Shown one piece after another: positions 41,691 through 50,457 of a stretch of 64,000 nt of DNA. Position numbers and translations under genes: made by a program. The first letter of the stretch is position 1, and every line of letters begins with the position of its first letter. The notes beneath the pieces were generated by a model that was given only the letters and a program-made list of their open reading frames with translations, searched no databases and was not told the origin of the DNA. The DNA is from Dyella sp. SG609 (GTDB taxonomy: Bacteria > Pseudomonadota > Gammaproteobacteria > Xanthomonadales > Rhodanobacteraceae), in the NCBI RefSeq assembly GCF_012275375.1, contig NZ_JAAZQJ010000013.1, positions 1 through 64,000 of the forward strand, in the 5' to 3' direction.

Positions 41691-42340
41691 GGGACCCGGT
41701 AGATCAAGAGCAGAAGCGCACCAGCGGAACGCCGCGGCTGCGCCGCGAGCTCTTTGCTCGGTTTTCGCGTTAATCGACATCCCCCTCTCCCCCGGGGAGT
41801 GGGCCGGAGTGACGGTTCAATACCCGCACCCCTGGAGCTCCCACCCGTTACACGCCGCATTCACACCGACATTAGTCATAGTCGCCAAATTCATTAAGGC
41901 GAATGGCCGCATGTTCATTAGTCAACATACGTTTGTGAAGCATCTGTCGAGGCGCTCGGAATTAATCTTATTAATGCGCCTCGGCGAAATGCGGAAACAA
42001 AGCAACGGTTAATCACGTCACGAAACCGAAACTGGTTTCGTGTTTACTTTCATCCCCTGCCGAAGGGTTGACACGAGAGGCTTCGACGGAGCCCGGCACT
42101 CGCGACTGCACCGCGCAGGCCGCGGGCGCTCGATGCTGCGCGAAACAGCTTGATACAAGGTGTTTGTGCATTTGGCCGTAATACAAATGACAGATAGGCG
42201 CAGATGTTTTTGCCGCGTATAACGCCTGCGCCGATGAAAAAGGACGATCACGACCGGCCGCACTTTATTTCGGATAAAGCACAGGCCGCGGGCGATTAAG
42301 TAATTACGCCATTGATATCGATACGCAAGGAGCCAAAGCC

Positions 42341-43138
42341 ATGCCGCAAGCCATTAGCAGACAATTAGCTTCCATTATCGACCAGATACCTGGCGCCTGC
42401 GGCTGCAAGGACGAACACTCGATTTTCCTTTACGCGAATCAGGAGTTCAAAGCCATCGCCGGACTGCGTCCGGACGAGCCGATCGCGGGCCTCACCGACT
42501 TCGACTTGCCCGGCGACATGGCGGTGCATGCACAGACCTTCCGCGAGCAGGACCAGTACGTGCTGGAACGCAAGACGCCGATGACCACCTTCAACGTCTA
42601 TCGGATGAAATGCGCCCGCATCAACGCCTTCCTGGTGACCAAGAAGCCGTTCGTGGACCTGGAAACCCAGACCTGCGGCGTGCTGTTCCACCTCACCGAC
42701 ATGTCCGCGCTCAACACCGGCCTGCTCGGCCCTTACCGCAGCAATGCGCCGCGCGTGTTCAACGACCTGGACCAGCCGGGCGGCGTCAGCTACGTGATCG
42801 CCGGCGGCGATACGGACCTGGACATCACCCGCCGCGAGTACGAAGTGCTGTTCTACATGCTGCGCGGCGCCACGGCGAAGCGCATCGGCGATTTCCTGTC
42901 GATCTCCTCGCGCACGGTGGAGCAGTACGTGACCTTCCTCAAGGAGAAGTTCAACGTGCTGACCAAGCAGGACCTGATCGAGAAGGCGATCCAGCTGGGC
43001 TATTACTACGTGATGCCGGAGTCGGTGTTCCGCACGGTGACGCGGCCGCCGGCCGCGCATTACCCGCGGCACGAGGCGGTGAGCAGCCTGCATTCGGTGC
43101 GGGGTGGCGTGCGGGAATCCCGGCCGGCCTCCAGGTAG
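42341..43138 (+). CDS. PAS-LuxR transcriptional regulator of the phenazine cluster
   Basis: 265 residues; AAGGAG precedes the ATG. Residues about 10-125 form a PAS domain (KDEHSIFLYANQEFKAIAGL); residues about 165-225 form a LuxR-type helix-turn-helix (ITRREYEVLFYMLRGATAKR, IGDFLSISSRTVEQYVTFLK). It lacks an acyl-homoserine-lactone domain, so a redox or small-molecule cue is more likely. Its position suggests control of the phz genes. Convergent with the sirtuin gene. Confidence 0.8.
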   Translation: MPQAISRQLASIIDQIPGACGCKDEHSIFLYANQEFKAIAGLRPDEPIAGLTDFDLPGDMAVHAQTFREQDQYVLERKTPMTTFNVYRMKCARINAFLVTKKPFVDLETQTCGVLFHLTDMSALNTGLLGPYRSNAPRVFNDLDQPGGVSYVIAGGDTDLDITRREYEVLFYMLRGATAKRIGDFLSISSRTVEQYVTFLKEKFNVLTKQDLIEKAIQLGYYYVMPESVFRTVTRPPAAHYPRHEAVSSLHSVRGGVRESRPASR

Positions 43139-43145
43139 TACGGAC

Positions 43146-43838
43146 CTACACCGGCTTGCGCCCTTCGAGCCAGCACTTCACCACATGGGGCACGACGGTC
43201 GCCGCTGCTCCTCTGAGAAATTTGAAGCCGTAGGGAATCTCCTGCGGCTCGGGCGAGACCAGGTATTTCTCGGCGCGCCATGGCGCTTTCTCGACCAGGC
43301 CGGCGGCGGGGTAGACGGTCAGCGACGTGCCGATCGTGATCACCCGCGATGCCTCGGCGAAATGTTCGGCGCATTCATCCATATGCCGCACGTTCTCGCC
43401 GAACCAGACGATATCCGGCCGCAGCTGGCTGCCCTTCCCGCACAACTCGCCCAGTTCGATCGTGGGCTTGTCCAGTACGTGGACCAGCGAAGCATCGATC
43501 GAGCTTCTGGCCTTCAGTATCTCTCCATGCACATGGATGATCTTCGATGAGCCGGCGCGCTCGTGCAGGTCATCGACATTCTGCGTGACCACGACGACGT
43601 CGAACTGCTCTTCCAGGCGCGCAATGGCCTCATGCGCGGCATTGGGCCGCGCCGCCAGCACCGCCTTGCGGCGCTCGTTATAGAAATCCAGGACCACTGC
43701 GGGATTGCGCTTCCACCCAGCCGGCGAAGCCACGTCCTCGATGGCGTACTCGCCCCACAGGCCACCCATGTCCCGGAACGTCTTCAAGCCGCTTTCGGCG
43801 CTGACACCGGCGCCGGTGAATACCACGATCTTTTCCAT
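43146..43838 (-). CDS. Sir2-family NAD-dependent deacylase without zinc cysteines
   Basis: 230 residues. NAD site IVVFTGAGVSAESGL, FRDMGGLW, catalytic pair TQNVDD and His in IHVHGE, and LRPDIVWFGE are diagnostic. The four zinc-binding Cys of classical sirtuins are absent; the loop reads ARSSIDASLVHVLDK, as in a bacterial subgroup. It removes acyl groups from protein Lys. Ends 7 bp from the LuxR gene, convergent. Confidence 0.88.
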   Translation of the reverse strand: MEKIVVFTGAGVSAESGLKTFRDMGGLWGEYAIEDVASPAGWKRNPAVVLDFYNERRKAVLAARPNAAHEAIARLEEQFDVVVVTQNVDDLHERAGSSKIIHVHGEILKARSSIDASLVHVLDKPTIELGELCGKGSQLRPDIVWFGENVRHMDECAEHFAEASRVITIGTSLTVYPAAGLVEKAPWRAEKYLVSPEPQEIPYGFKFLRGAAATVVPHVVKCWLEGRKPV

Positions 43839-43958
43839 GCTTACCCCTGCGCAGGTCTGCGCCAATTGCATTTTTACTAAGTCAGATTGCAACTATTTCT
43901 ATTTCATATCCCGCTCCATCTCCATAGATTGGCTGCACCCACCGACAGGAGAAGGGTC

Positions 43959-44714
43959 ATGTCCGGCAGATTCGAAGGCATGGTATCCGTCATCACCGGC
44001 GGTACCTCTGGCATCGGCCTTGCCACCGGCAAGCGCTTTGCCGCCGAAGGCGCGCGGGTCTATATCACCGGCCTGCAGCAGGCAGAACTGTGCGCGGCGG
44101 TAGCGGCTATTGGGCCGATGGCCAGCGGGGTCCAGGCAGACTCGACCCGTTCCGACGACCTGGACCGTCTCTACGAACGCATAGAGAAGGAGGCCAGGCG
44201 CATCGACATACTGGTCGTCAATGCGGGGCGCGGTTCCCAGCTTGCGCTCGGCTCCATCACCGAGCAGCACTATGACAATATCTTTGACCTCAATGTGAAG
44301 GGCGTGCTTTTTACAGTACAGAAAGCCTTGCCCCTATTGAGAGAGGGTGCATCCGTGATCCTGGTTTCCTCTACCGCCGGCAGCAAGGGAGCGCCGGGAT
44401 CCAGTGTGTACAGCGCCTCGAAAGCCGCGATACGCAACCTTGCCCGCAGTTGGACCCTGGATCTCAAATCGCGCGGCATCCGGGTCAATGTCATTAGCCC
44501 AGGCCCGATCAAGACACCTCTCCTGCTCGGGCTTGCAGGCGTCAATCCGGCAGACCAGCAGGCCTTCCTCGAAATTCTCGCCTCACGAGTGCCGCTCGGT
44601 CGCGTTGGCGAACCTGAGGAAGTCGCATCGGCAGCGGCGTTCCTGGCCTCCTCCGATGCTTCCTACATTGCCGGATCGGAACTCTTCGTCGATGGCGGAT
44701 TCGCTCAGGTCTGA
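43959..44714 (+). CDS. Short-chain dehydrogenase/reductase
   Basis: 251 residues; AGGAGAAGGG precedes the ATG. Classical SDR motifs: TGGTSGIGLAT (cofactor), NAGRGS, catalytic Ser in LVSSTAG and YSASK. Ends overlapping the GH30 gene by 10 bp (convergent). Substrate unknown; nothing ties it firmly to the phenazine cluster. Confidence 0.85.
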   Translation: MSGRFEGMVSVITGGTSGIGLATGKRFAAEGARVYITGLQQAELCAAVAAIGPMASGVQADSTRSDDLDRLYERIEKEARRIDILVVNAGRGSQLALGSITEQHYDNIFDLNVKGVLFTVQKALPLLREGASVILVSSTAGSKGAPGSSVYSASKAAIRNLARSWTLDLKSRGIRVNVISPGPIKTPLLLGLAGVNPADQQAFLEILASRVPLGRVGEPEEVASAAAFLASSDASYIAGSELFVDGGFAQV

Positions 44715-46297
44715 TCGGAATGCCCACCCTCGGCCAGCCCGGTGCGGTGCGCGCCCTTCAGCCACTGGAATGCCCGCCGTATCCAGCTGGCGGCCAGGTC
44801 CGAATTCCACACGAAGGTCCCGACACTGCGCCCCGGCATGGTGTACTCGAAGCGGGTCGGTCCCTCGGCCACCGTCACGGTGCGCGGCGCCGCATGGGTG
44901 TTTACCATCACCAGCACGATCGAACCGTCCGCCTCGTTCTGGAAGGCGACATTGGCAATGCCCTTGTCGGCATCGGTGTCGGTGGACTTCACGCGCACGG
45001 CGCCCGGCAGCACGAAGCGGCTGAAGTGGGCCAGGGCGTAGTACTCGTCGTTGCGGCTCACCGCGCCGGTCCTGGAATCGATCGTCACCACGCCCTTGCA
45101 CAGATCGCAGCCGCCGAAGTGCGGGCCGTGGTTCTCGTCCAGTGCCAGGTTCCAATAGATCACGCCGCGCGCCCACTGCTTGGTGCCCAGCACCAGCAGA
45201 TTGCGCGTGAACCAGATCAGCTCGCCATTGACGCTCGAGGCCCAGTCGCCGCCGGAGCACTCGGTGAGGTAGGCATCCTTCTGCGGGAACGCGCGATGCA
45301 CTTCGCCCTGCGCGTACTGGCTGCCCTCGTAGCAATGCCAGGCCACGCCGTCGATATAGCGCGCGGCGTCGGCGTTGTTCAGCACGCTGGTCGGCTGCTC
45401 GGGGTGGCTCCAGTTGTGATCCCATTCCAGGATGCGCGTTTTAGGCCGGCGGTTGGCCAGCTTCGGGCCCAGGTACTGTGCGACGATCCGCGTCCGCGTC
45501 TCCGGCCCCATCTCCATGCCGGGATACGTCACCGGCGTAAAGCTGGGCTCGTTCTGCAGGGTCAGCGCGAAAATGGGAATGCCGAAGCCGCGGAAGGCGT
45601 CGAGATATTTGACGAGATAATCCGCGTACGTGCTCTCGTACTGCTCCAGCAGCTCGCCGCCGATCAAATTCTCGCTGGTCTTCATCCACGCCGGCGCACT
45701 CCACGGCGAGGCGACGATCAGCAGCGCGGGATTCACCGCCAGCGCCTCGCGCACCGCCGGGATCACCTCCTGCTGCAGATTCGGCGTGATATTGAAATGC
45801 GCCAGGCCCGGGTCCGTCTGGCCGAACGGCACGTCGTCCAGCGTGTAGGGCTGCAGGGAGAAATCGGAGGCGCCGATGGTCAGGCGCAGCATGTTGAAGT
45901 TGAGGTTCGGCGGCGGCCCGAACAGCTCGTGCATCAGCGTCGCGCGCTGCAGCACGCTGAGCTTGTTCTGCAGCAGCCAGGCCGAGGCATCGGTCATGGC
46001 CGCGCCGAAGCCGGTCATGCTCTGGTAGGTGGTCTTGCGGTCGATGATGACGTCGGCGTCCTGCTCGCCGCGGATGCTCATCTCGATATCGGGCTGCGGT
46101 TTCAGCTGCAGGCGGCGGTCTTCGGTGCTCAGCCACAGCTCGACCGAAGGCATCACTGGCCGCGCGGACGTGACGATCCTGGATTTGACGGGGGCGCCTT
46201 CGAAGCGCGGAACGTAGAGCGCACCCAGGGTGAGCAGGGCGATCAAAGCGATGAAGACGGCGGCCATCCGGCCGGTTTCCGATCCTCGCTCATCCAT
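44705..46297 (-). CDS. GH30-family glycosidase, membrane-anchored or exported
   Basis: 530 residues. An N-terminal membrane helix (MAAVFIALIALLTLGALYV) is followed by a glucosylceramidase-like TIM barrel: TGFGAAMTDASAWLL, acid/base Glu250 in TLQNEPSF, nucleophile Glu346 in YLTECSGG, and a C-terminal beta-domain. GH30 enzymes cleave beta-glucosyl, xylosyl or glucuronoxylan bonds. It probably acts on plant or fungal polysaccharide at the cell surface. Confidence 0.88.
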   Translation of the reverse strand: MDERGSETGRMAAVFIALIALLTLGALYVPRFEGAPVKSRIVTSARPVMPSVELWLSTEDRRLQLKPQPDIEMSIRGEQDADVIIDRKTTYQSMTGFGAAMTDASAWLLQNKLSVLQRATLMHELFGPPPNLNFNMLRLTIGASDFSLQPYTLDDVPFGQTDPGLAHFNITPNLQQEVIPAVREALAVNPALLIVASPWSAPAWMKTSENLIGGELLEQYESTYADYLVKYLDAFRGFGIPIFALTLQNEPSFTPVTYPGMEMGPETRTRIVAQYLGPKLANRRPKTRILEWDHNWSHPEQPTSVLNNADAARYIDGVAWHCYEGSQYAQGEVHRAFPQKDAYLTECSGGDWASSVNGELIWFTRNLLVLGTKQWARGVIYWNLALDENHGPHFGGCDLCKGVVTIDSRTGAVSRNDEYYALAHFSRFVLPGAVRVKSTDTDADKGIANVAFQNEADGSIVLVMVNTHAAPRTVTVAEGPTRFEYTMPGRSVGTFVWNSDLAASWIRRAFQWLKGAHRTGLAEGGHSDQT

Positions 46298-46391
46298 GGT
46301 GCTTGAAAACCCTGTCGCCTGCGCTGCAAATCATGCCGGATCACTGTCTCCCCTGCCCGTCACCCGCATCATAGCCGCGGGCGCCCCCGCC

Positions 46392-48725
46392 TCAAGCCTT
46401 CGGGCGCGGGGTGGGCAAAACGCGGTCGCCCGCCAACTCGCGCGCCTTGCGCTGGTAGCGGTTCCACGACTCGGTCTGTCCCATCGCGCGGTACACGCAG
46501 GCCTGCGCCCAGGCCACGCGCCAGTCCAGCTGGCCCCAGGCGGAGAGCTGGCCGCTGATCACGAAAGCTTCGCTCACCTGGCCGCTTTCCAGCAGGGCCA
46601 GGGTGTAGGCCAGACCCGTGTCGGCGATCAGTTCCGGCACGCCGTAGCGGCTGGCCCGGTTCATGGCCTGCTTCAGCAGATCCAGCGCCGTCTCGCGGCG
46701 GCCCTCGGCCTGGGCCTGTATGGCTTGCGCACGCAGCAGCCGGATGGCGATCCAGTCGTCGCGGTCGGTGGAGGAAAGCTTGTCGGCCCAGGCCTGCATG
46801 GCGGACAGCGCCCGCTGGATTTCCTTCACGTCGCCGGCCTGCTGCGCGATCAGCGCGTCCAGCAGCCACGCATCGGCGGTGTCGCGCTGGTCGCCGTCCC
46901 ATGCCAGCAGATGCCCCGACAGGGCTTTGGCTATCCACGCCTGCGCGCCGCCGATATCGCCACGCTGCAGCGCGAGCTTGGCCAGCAACATGTATACCGT
47001 GGCTTTGAGGCCGGGCTCGCCATGGGGGTCGGCATCGATCTGCGCGAGCACCTGCTCCAGCAACGCGCCGGCTTCGGCGGCGCGGCCCATGCCGCCCAGG
47101 GCATCGGCGCGATGGAACATCAGGATATGGCGGCCGATGTTCTCGGTGTATTCCGGAAATTGTTTGTCGAGCGGCCAGTACCGCTCCGTGCTGGCGAAGG
47201 CATCGGCATGCTGCAGCAGCATCTTCTGCGAGATCACCAGGTCCGTCATCAGCGGTGGCACATACTGGCGCATGCCCAGGCGTTCGTATTGCCCGACCGC
47301 ACGCTGGATCACCGGAACGGCCTGGGCGAAGTGCCCGTGCTGCATGTTCAGTTCCGCCAGCGATTCGTCAATGCCCACCACGCCGGCGGTGTCGCCCGCC
47401 AGAGCATAGTTGACGCGCGCATCGCCGAAATCCGCCTGGGCCTCGTCGAAGCGGCCCGCCATGCTCAGCAGCTCGGCGCGCTGCGCATAGGCATAGGCCA
47501 GATAGCCCGTGTTGTTCTGCTGCTTCAGCAGGCTGATCGCTTCGAGCAGCGCCTGCGCCCCCTGCGCGTGCTTGTGTTCGCGGAAGTAGACGTACCATCG
47601 CTTCGCCAGCGTCCTTCCGCGCAGCACCGGCTGGGTCCTGGCCGGCAGGCGGTCCAGCAGGTTGGCCGATTCGGTCTTGCATGCCTCGTACTCCCCCTGG
47701 TCGCAGTAGAAGGCGACCTTGGCGTAGGCAAACGCCGGCGTCGTGCGCAGATCCGCCGGCGCGTTGTCGATCAGCTCGCGCAGCACGCCGAGCGTGCCCG
47801 CATAGGACGCCGCCTCCATGCGCAGCAGGTATTGCTCCTTGTCGTCTTCCGAAGCGACGCGGTCGGAATCGCTCGCGCCCAGCTGGGCGAGCAGGAGAGC
47901 GTTGGCCTCGTGCGCGGCCTTCAGCATGTTGACGGCGGAGGCCTCGGCCTGCAGGGCGCCGCCGTCGCGCATGCTCGCCTCGAGCTGGACATGCCAGCGG
48001 CCGTTGTCCAGCGTCACCTGGGGCTGGATCACCAGCGCATACGATGCAAGCGGCGCCGCGCCGCCCTGTTCCGGCCGGTCGAGCAGGTTGACCACGGTCC
48101 GGCTGCTTTCCACCGGCACCCTGGCGCCGCGCAGGTCGCCGACGATCAGGTCCATCAGGCCCAGGCGCAGCCACGCCCACTCTTCCGGTGCATGAATCTG
48201 CGCGGGCAGGACTACCGCGGTACCTCGCTGGAAAGCCTTGCTGGCGCGCCCATGGAAGCGCCATGCGCCGAAGCCGGCCACGGCCACCAGCAACAGCAGC
48301 GCCACGCCCCAGCGCAGGTGGCGGCGCCGGGGCGATGGCGCGCGGCGCGCGATGACCACCGGCTCATCGCCCGCCGCGGCCGGCGAGCACGGTGCGTCCG
48401 ACACGATCGACGTGGCCATCACCCAGCGGTAGCCCATGCGCGGCAAGGTCTTGATGCAGCGCTGCTCGTCCGCGTTGTCGCCAAGCACGCGGCGCAGGCG
48501 GACGATGGTCTGGGCGAGCAGGTTGTCGCTGATCTCGGTGCTGCCCCAGACCGCGGCGATCAGCTCGTCCTTGCCCACCGCCCGTTCGCGATGCTCGACC
48601 AGGTAGGCCAGGCAGTCGAAGGCGCTGGCGGTGAGTTCGACGGGATCGCCGTTCTGCAGCAGCTGGCGCGCCTGCGGATGGAGCTCGAATGCGCCGAACC
48701 GGTAAATCGTCGTCATGGGCGCCAT
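46392..48725 (-). CDS. CadC-like transmembrane regulator with TPR domain
   Basis: 777 residues (an internal ATG at 48714-48716 is an alternative start). Residues 1-105 form an OmpR-type winged helix (FELHPQARQLLQNG, VGKDELIAAVWG, LAQTIVRLRRVLGD, GYRWV), then a single membrane helix (WGVALLLLVAVAGFGAW), then about 600 helical residues of TPR-like repeats. It would read a periplasmic signal and bind DNA from the membrane. It is divergent, 151 bp away, from the eight-gene operon and is its likely regulator. Confidence 0.8.
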   Translation of the reverse strand: MAPMTTIYRFGAFELHPQARQLLQNGDPVELTASAFDCLAYLVEHRERAVGKDELIAAVWGSTEISDNLLAQTIVRLRRVLGDNADEQRCIKTLPRMGYRWVMATSIVSDAPCSPAAAGDEPVVIARRAPSPRRRHLRWGVALLLLVAVAGFGAWRFHGRASKAFQRGTAVVLPAQIHAPEEWAWLRLGLMDLIVGDLRGARVPVESSRTVVNLLDRPEQGGAAPLASYALVIQPQVTLDNGRWHVQLEASMRDGGALQAEASAVNMLKAAHEANALLLAQLGASDSDRVASEDDKEQYLLRMEAASYAGTLGVLRELIDNAPADLRTTPAFAYAKVAFYCDQGEYEACKTESANLLDRLPARTQPVLRGRTLAKRWYVYFREHKHAQGAQALLEAISLLKQQNNTGYLAYAYAQRAELLSMAGRFDEAQADFGDARVNYALAGDTAGVVGIDESLAELNMQHGHFAQAVPVIQRAVGQYERLGMRQYVPPLMTDLVISQKMLLQHADAFASTERYWPLDKQFPEYTENIGRHILMFHRADALGGMGRAAEAGALLEQVLAQIDADPHGEPGLKATVYMLLAKLALQRGDIGGAQAWIAKALSGHLLAWDGDQRDTADAWLLDALIAQQAGDVKEIQRALSAMQAWADKLSSTDRDDWIAIRLLRAQAIQAQAEGRRETALDLLKQAMNRASRYGVPELIADTGLAYTLALLESGQVSEAFVISGQLSAWGQLDWRVAWAQACVYRAMGQTESWNRYQRKARELAGDRVLPTPRPKA

Positions 48726-48876
48726 TATGACCAGCCACGGCGAGGTTGCTATCCCGCGGCGGCGGGACTGGCGGCTTTGTCACATGGCAAGCCGCGCCCG
48801 GCCTCCCCGGTCTGCACTTACGGCCGCCAGGCACGCGTTCTAGAATGCCGCGAATGGCTGCCCAGCGAGGGATCGA
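48726..48876. promoter_or_regulatory. Divergent promoter, CadC-like regulator / eight-gene operon
   Basis: 151 bp. It should contain the promoters of both units and the site of the CadC-like protein. CCCGCGGCGGGA (about 48752-48763) is a short GC-rich palindrome; no consensus promoter was certain. Confidence 0.4.
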
Positions 48877-50457
48877 GTGTCGCCGTTCAATCTGTTTCAG
48901 CGCGTGTCCAAGGCGCCCACCAATCCGCGCGCCGAGCCGGCGCCGCGCAACTTCGACGTGGCGGAGCTGTACGAAGGGCCCGTGCGCACCGCGGCCGATG
49001 CCGAAGCGCAACCGGTCCGCCTCGACGAAAAGCTGCGCCAGGCGTATTTCTGGATCGTCAACAACGCGATCATCAGCCCGCACTACGACATCGAATACCA
49101 CGACGGCCCCGCCGCCACCTTCGCGGTGGGCGATACCCGCCGCACGCTCACCCTGCCCTCGGCGCAGAGCTATTCCAGCTATGTGCTGCTGCCGCTGCTC
49201 GCCTTCGCGGCGCGGCGCAAATGCCTGTTCATCGGCGGCCCCGGGCGCGGCAAGACGGCCAGCGCCATCCTGATGGGCGTGCTGGCCGGCTATCCGGTGC
49301 GCGAGGTGCGCCGCGCCATGCAGCACGGGCATCCGCAGATGACCATCGCCGACCTGCTCGGCAATCCGCTGCCGGCCGACCTGATGGCGGCGCAGGACAT
49401 GGGCGATATCCGCATCGCCTGGCGCAAGTGGCTGTCGATGCGGGTGAAGATCATCGACGAGTACAACCGCATCCCCACCCGCACGCAGAGCGCCCTGCTC
49501 ACCGTGATGGGCGACAACTACGCCGAGATCCTCAATCACGTCTACGAATGCCCGGAGTCGGCCTGGTACCTCACCGCCAACGACGACCGCGGCGGCGGCA
49601 CCTACCAGGTGGTGGAGGCCTTGCGCGACCGCATCGACGTGGTGGTGCAGGCGCTGGCCTTCAATCCGCGCTTCCTGGACGAGCTGCTGCTGCGCATCGA
49701 GGAGAACATCCGGCCGGAAGAAGTGGTGCCGCGCGACATCATCTTCGCCGAGGCGGAAGTCGACCGCCTGGGCGAGGAAATCCGCGCGGTGGACGTGCCG
49801 CAGGACGTGCGCCGGCGCGTGGAATTCTTCGCCAGCCAGTTCGAGCTGATGGAAACCGCCGGCGCGCAGTTCGAATACCTCACCAAGGACACCGTGCGCC
49901 TGGCCGGCGCCGACTGGGCGCAGGCCACCGCCGCCGACACCGGCCGCGACCGCATGAAGGACCTGGGCTGCCAGACCCGCAACGGCCTGTCGGTGCGCAA
50001 CCTCACCACCCTGCTGGTCTTCGCCAAGGCGCTGGCCTATTTCCGCGGCCAAGCGGCGGTGGCGCTGGACGACGTGCGCCACGTGCTGCCCTTCGTGCTC
50101 AACGACAAGCTGCAGCCGGACCTGGACGCGCCGTTCTTCGGCCTGCCCGAGAACGCCGCCTACCGCACCGACCGGCTGAGCTGGCTGCGCTGGCTGTTCG
50201 ACGCCTCCAACGCGGAATACGACCGCCTGGACCTGGACCGCAACGACCCGGTGGGCGAGCTGTCGGCGGAATTCGCGCACGGGCTGGACGGCTTGAGCGA
50301 GCGCGAGACGCGCGCGCGGCTGGTGCGCATCGAGCGGCTGATCGAGGAGCGGGTGAAGGGCCGCAAGCTCTACGGGCACCTGTACGACGATCTGCTGAAG
50401 CTCAAATACCTGCACCAGCGCTACACCAATTACCTGCACTGGCAGCAGGCGCGCTGA
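48877..50457 (+). CDS. MoxR-type AAA ATPase, first gene of the eight-gene operon
   Basis: 526 residues from a GTG. Walker A GGPGRGKTAS (about 120-129), Walker B VKIIDEYNRIP (about 192), sensor TANDD and a helical lid make it a MoxR/RavA-like AAA. These ATPases assist metal or cofactor insertion or act with VWA partners; a VWA protein is encoded two genes downstream. About 110 N-terminal residues are specific. Its TGA shares one base with the next ATG (TGATG). Confidence 0.85.
   Translation: MSPFNLFQRVSKAPTNPRAEPAPRNFDVAELYEGPVRTAADAEAQPVRLDEKLRQAYFWIVNNAIISPHYDIEYHDGPAATFAVGDTRRTLTLPSAQSYSSYVLLPLLAFAARRKCLFIGGPGRGKTASAILMGVLAGYPVREVRRAMQHGHPQMTIADLLGNPLPADLMAAQDMGDIRIAWRKWLSMRVKIIDEYNRIPTRTQSALLTVMGDNYAEILNHVYECPESAWYLTANDDRGGGTYQVVEALRDRIDVVVQALAFNPRFLDELLLRIEENIRPEEVVPRDIIFAEAEVDRLGEEIRAVDVPQDVRRRVEFFASQFELMETAGAQFEYLTKDTVRLAGADWAQATAADTGRDRMKDLGCQTRNGLSVRNLTTLLVFAKALAYFRGQAAVALDDVRHVLPFVLNDKLQPDLDAPFFGLPENAAYRTDRLSWLRWLFDASNAEYDRLDLDRNDPVGELSAEFAHGLDGLSERETRARLVRIERLIEERVKGRKLYGHLYDDLLKLKYLHQRYTNYLHWQQAR

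Larger units (their letters stand above)
41266..42340. other. 1.07-kb gene-free region with repeats
   Basis: It separates the phz tailoring genes from their regulator. It holds a REP-like half (41375-41405), two long perfect palindromes (41599-41632, 41652-41690) and a further CCCTCTCC/GGGGAG element near 41785. From about 41870 the DNA becomes AT-richer and is likely to contain the promoter of the LuxR-type gene. I see no convincing protein-coding frame; apparent frames reflect repeat sequence. Confidence 0.6.

Noticed and set aside
41511-41860. Minus-strand frames with FLLG and similar segments
   Set aside because: They translate the dispersed palindromic repeats and have no start signals.
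43959-44714. SDR as a phenazine tailoring gene
   Set aside because: It lies beyond the sirtuin, has no operon link to the cluster, and SDRs are too general to infer a role.
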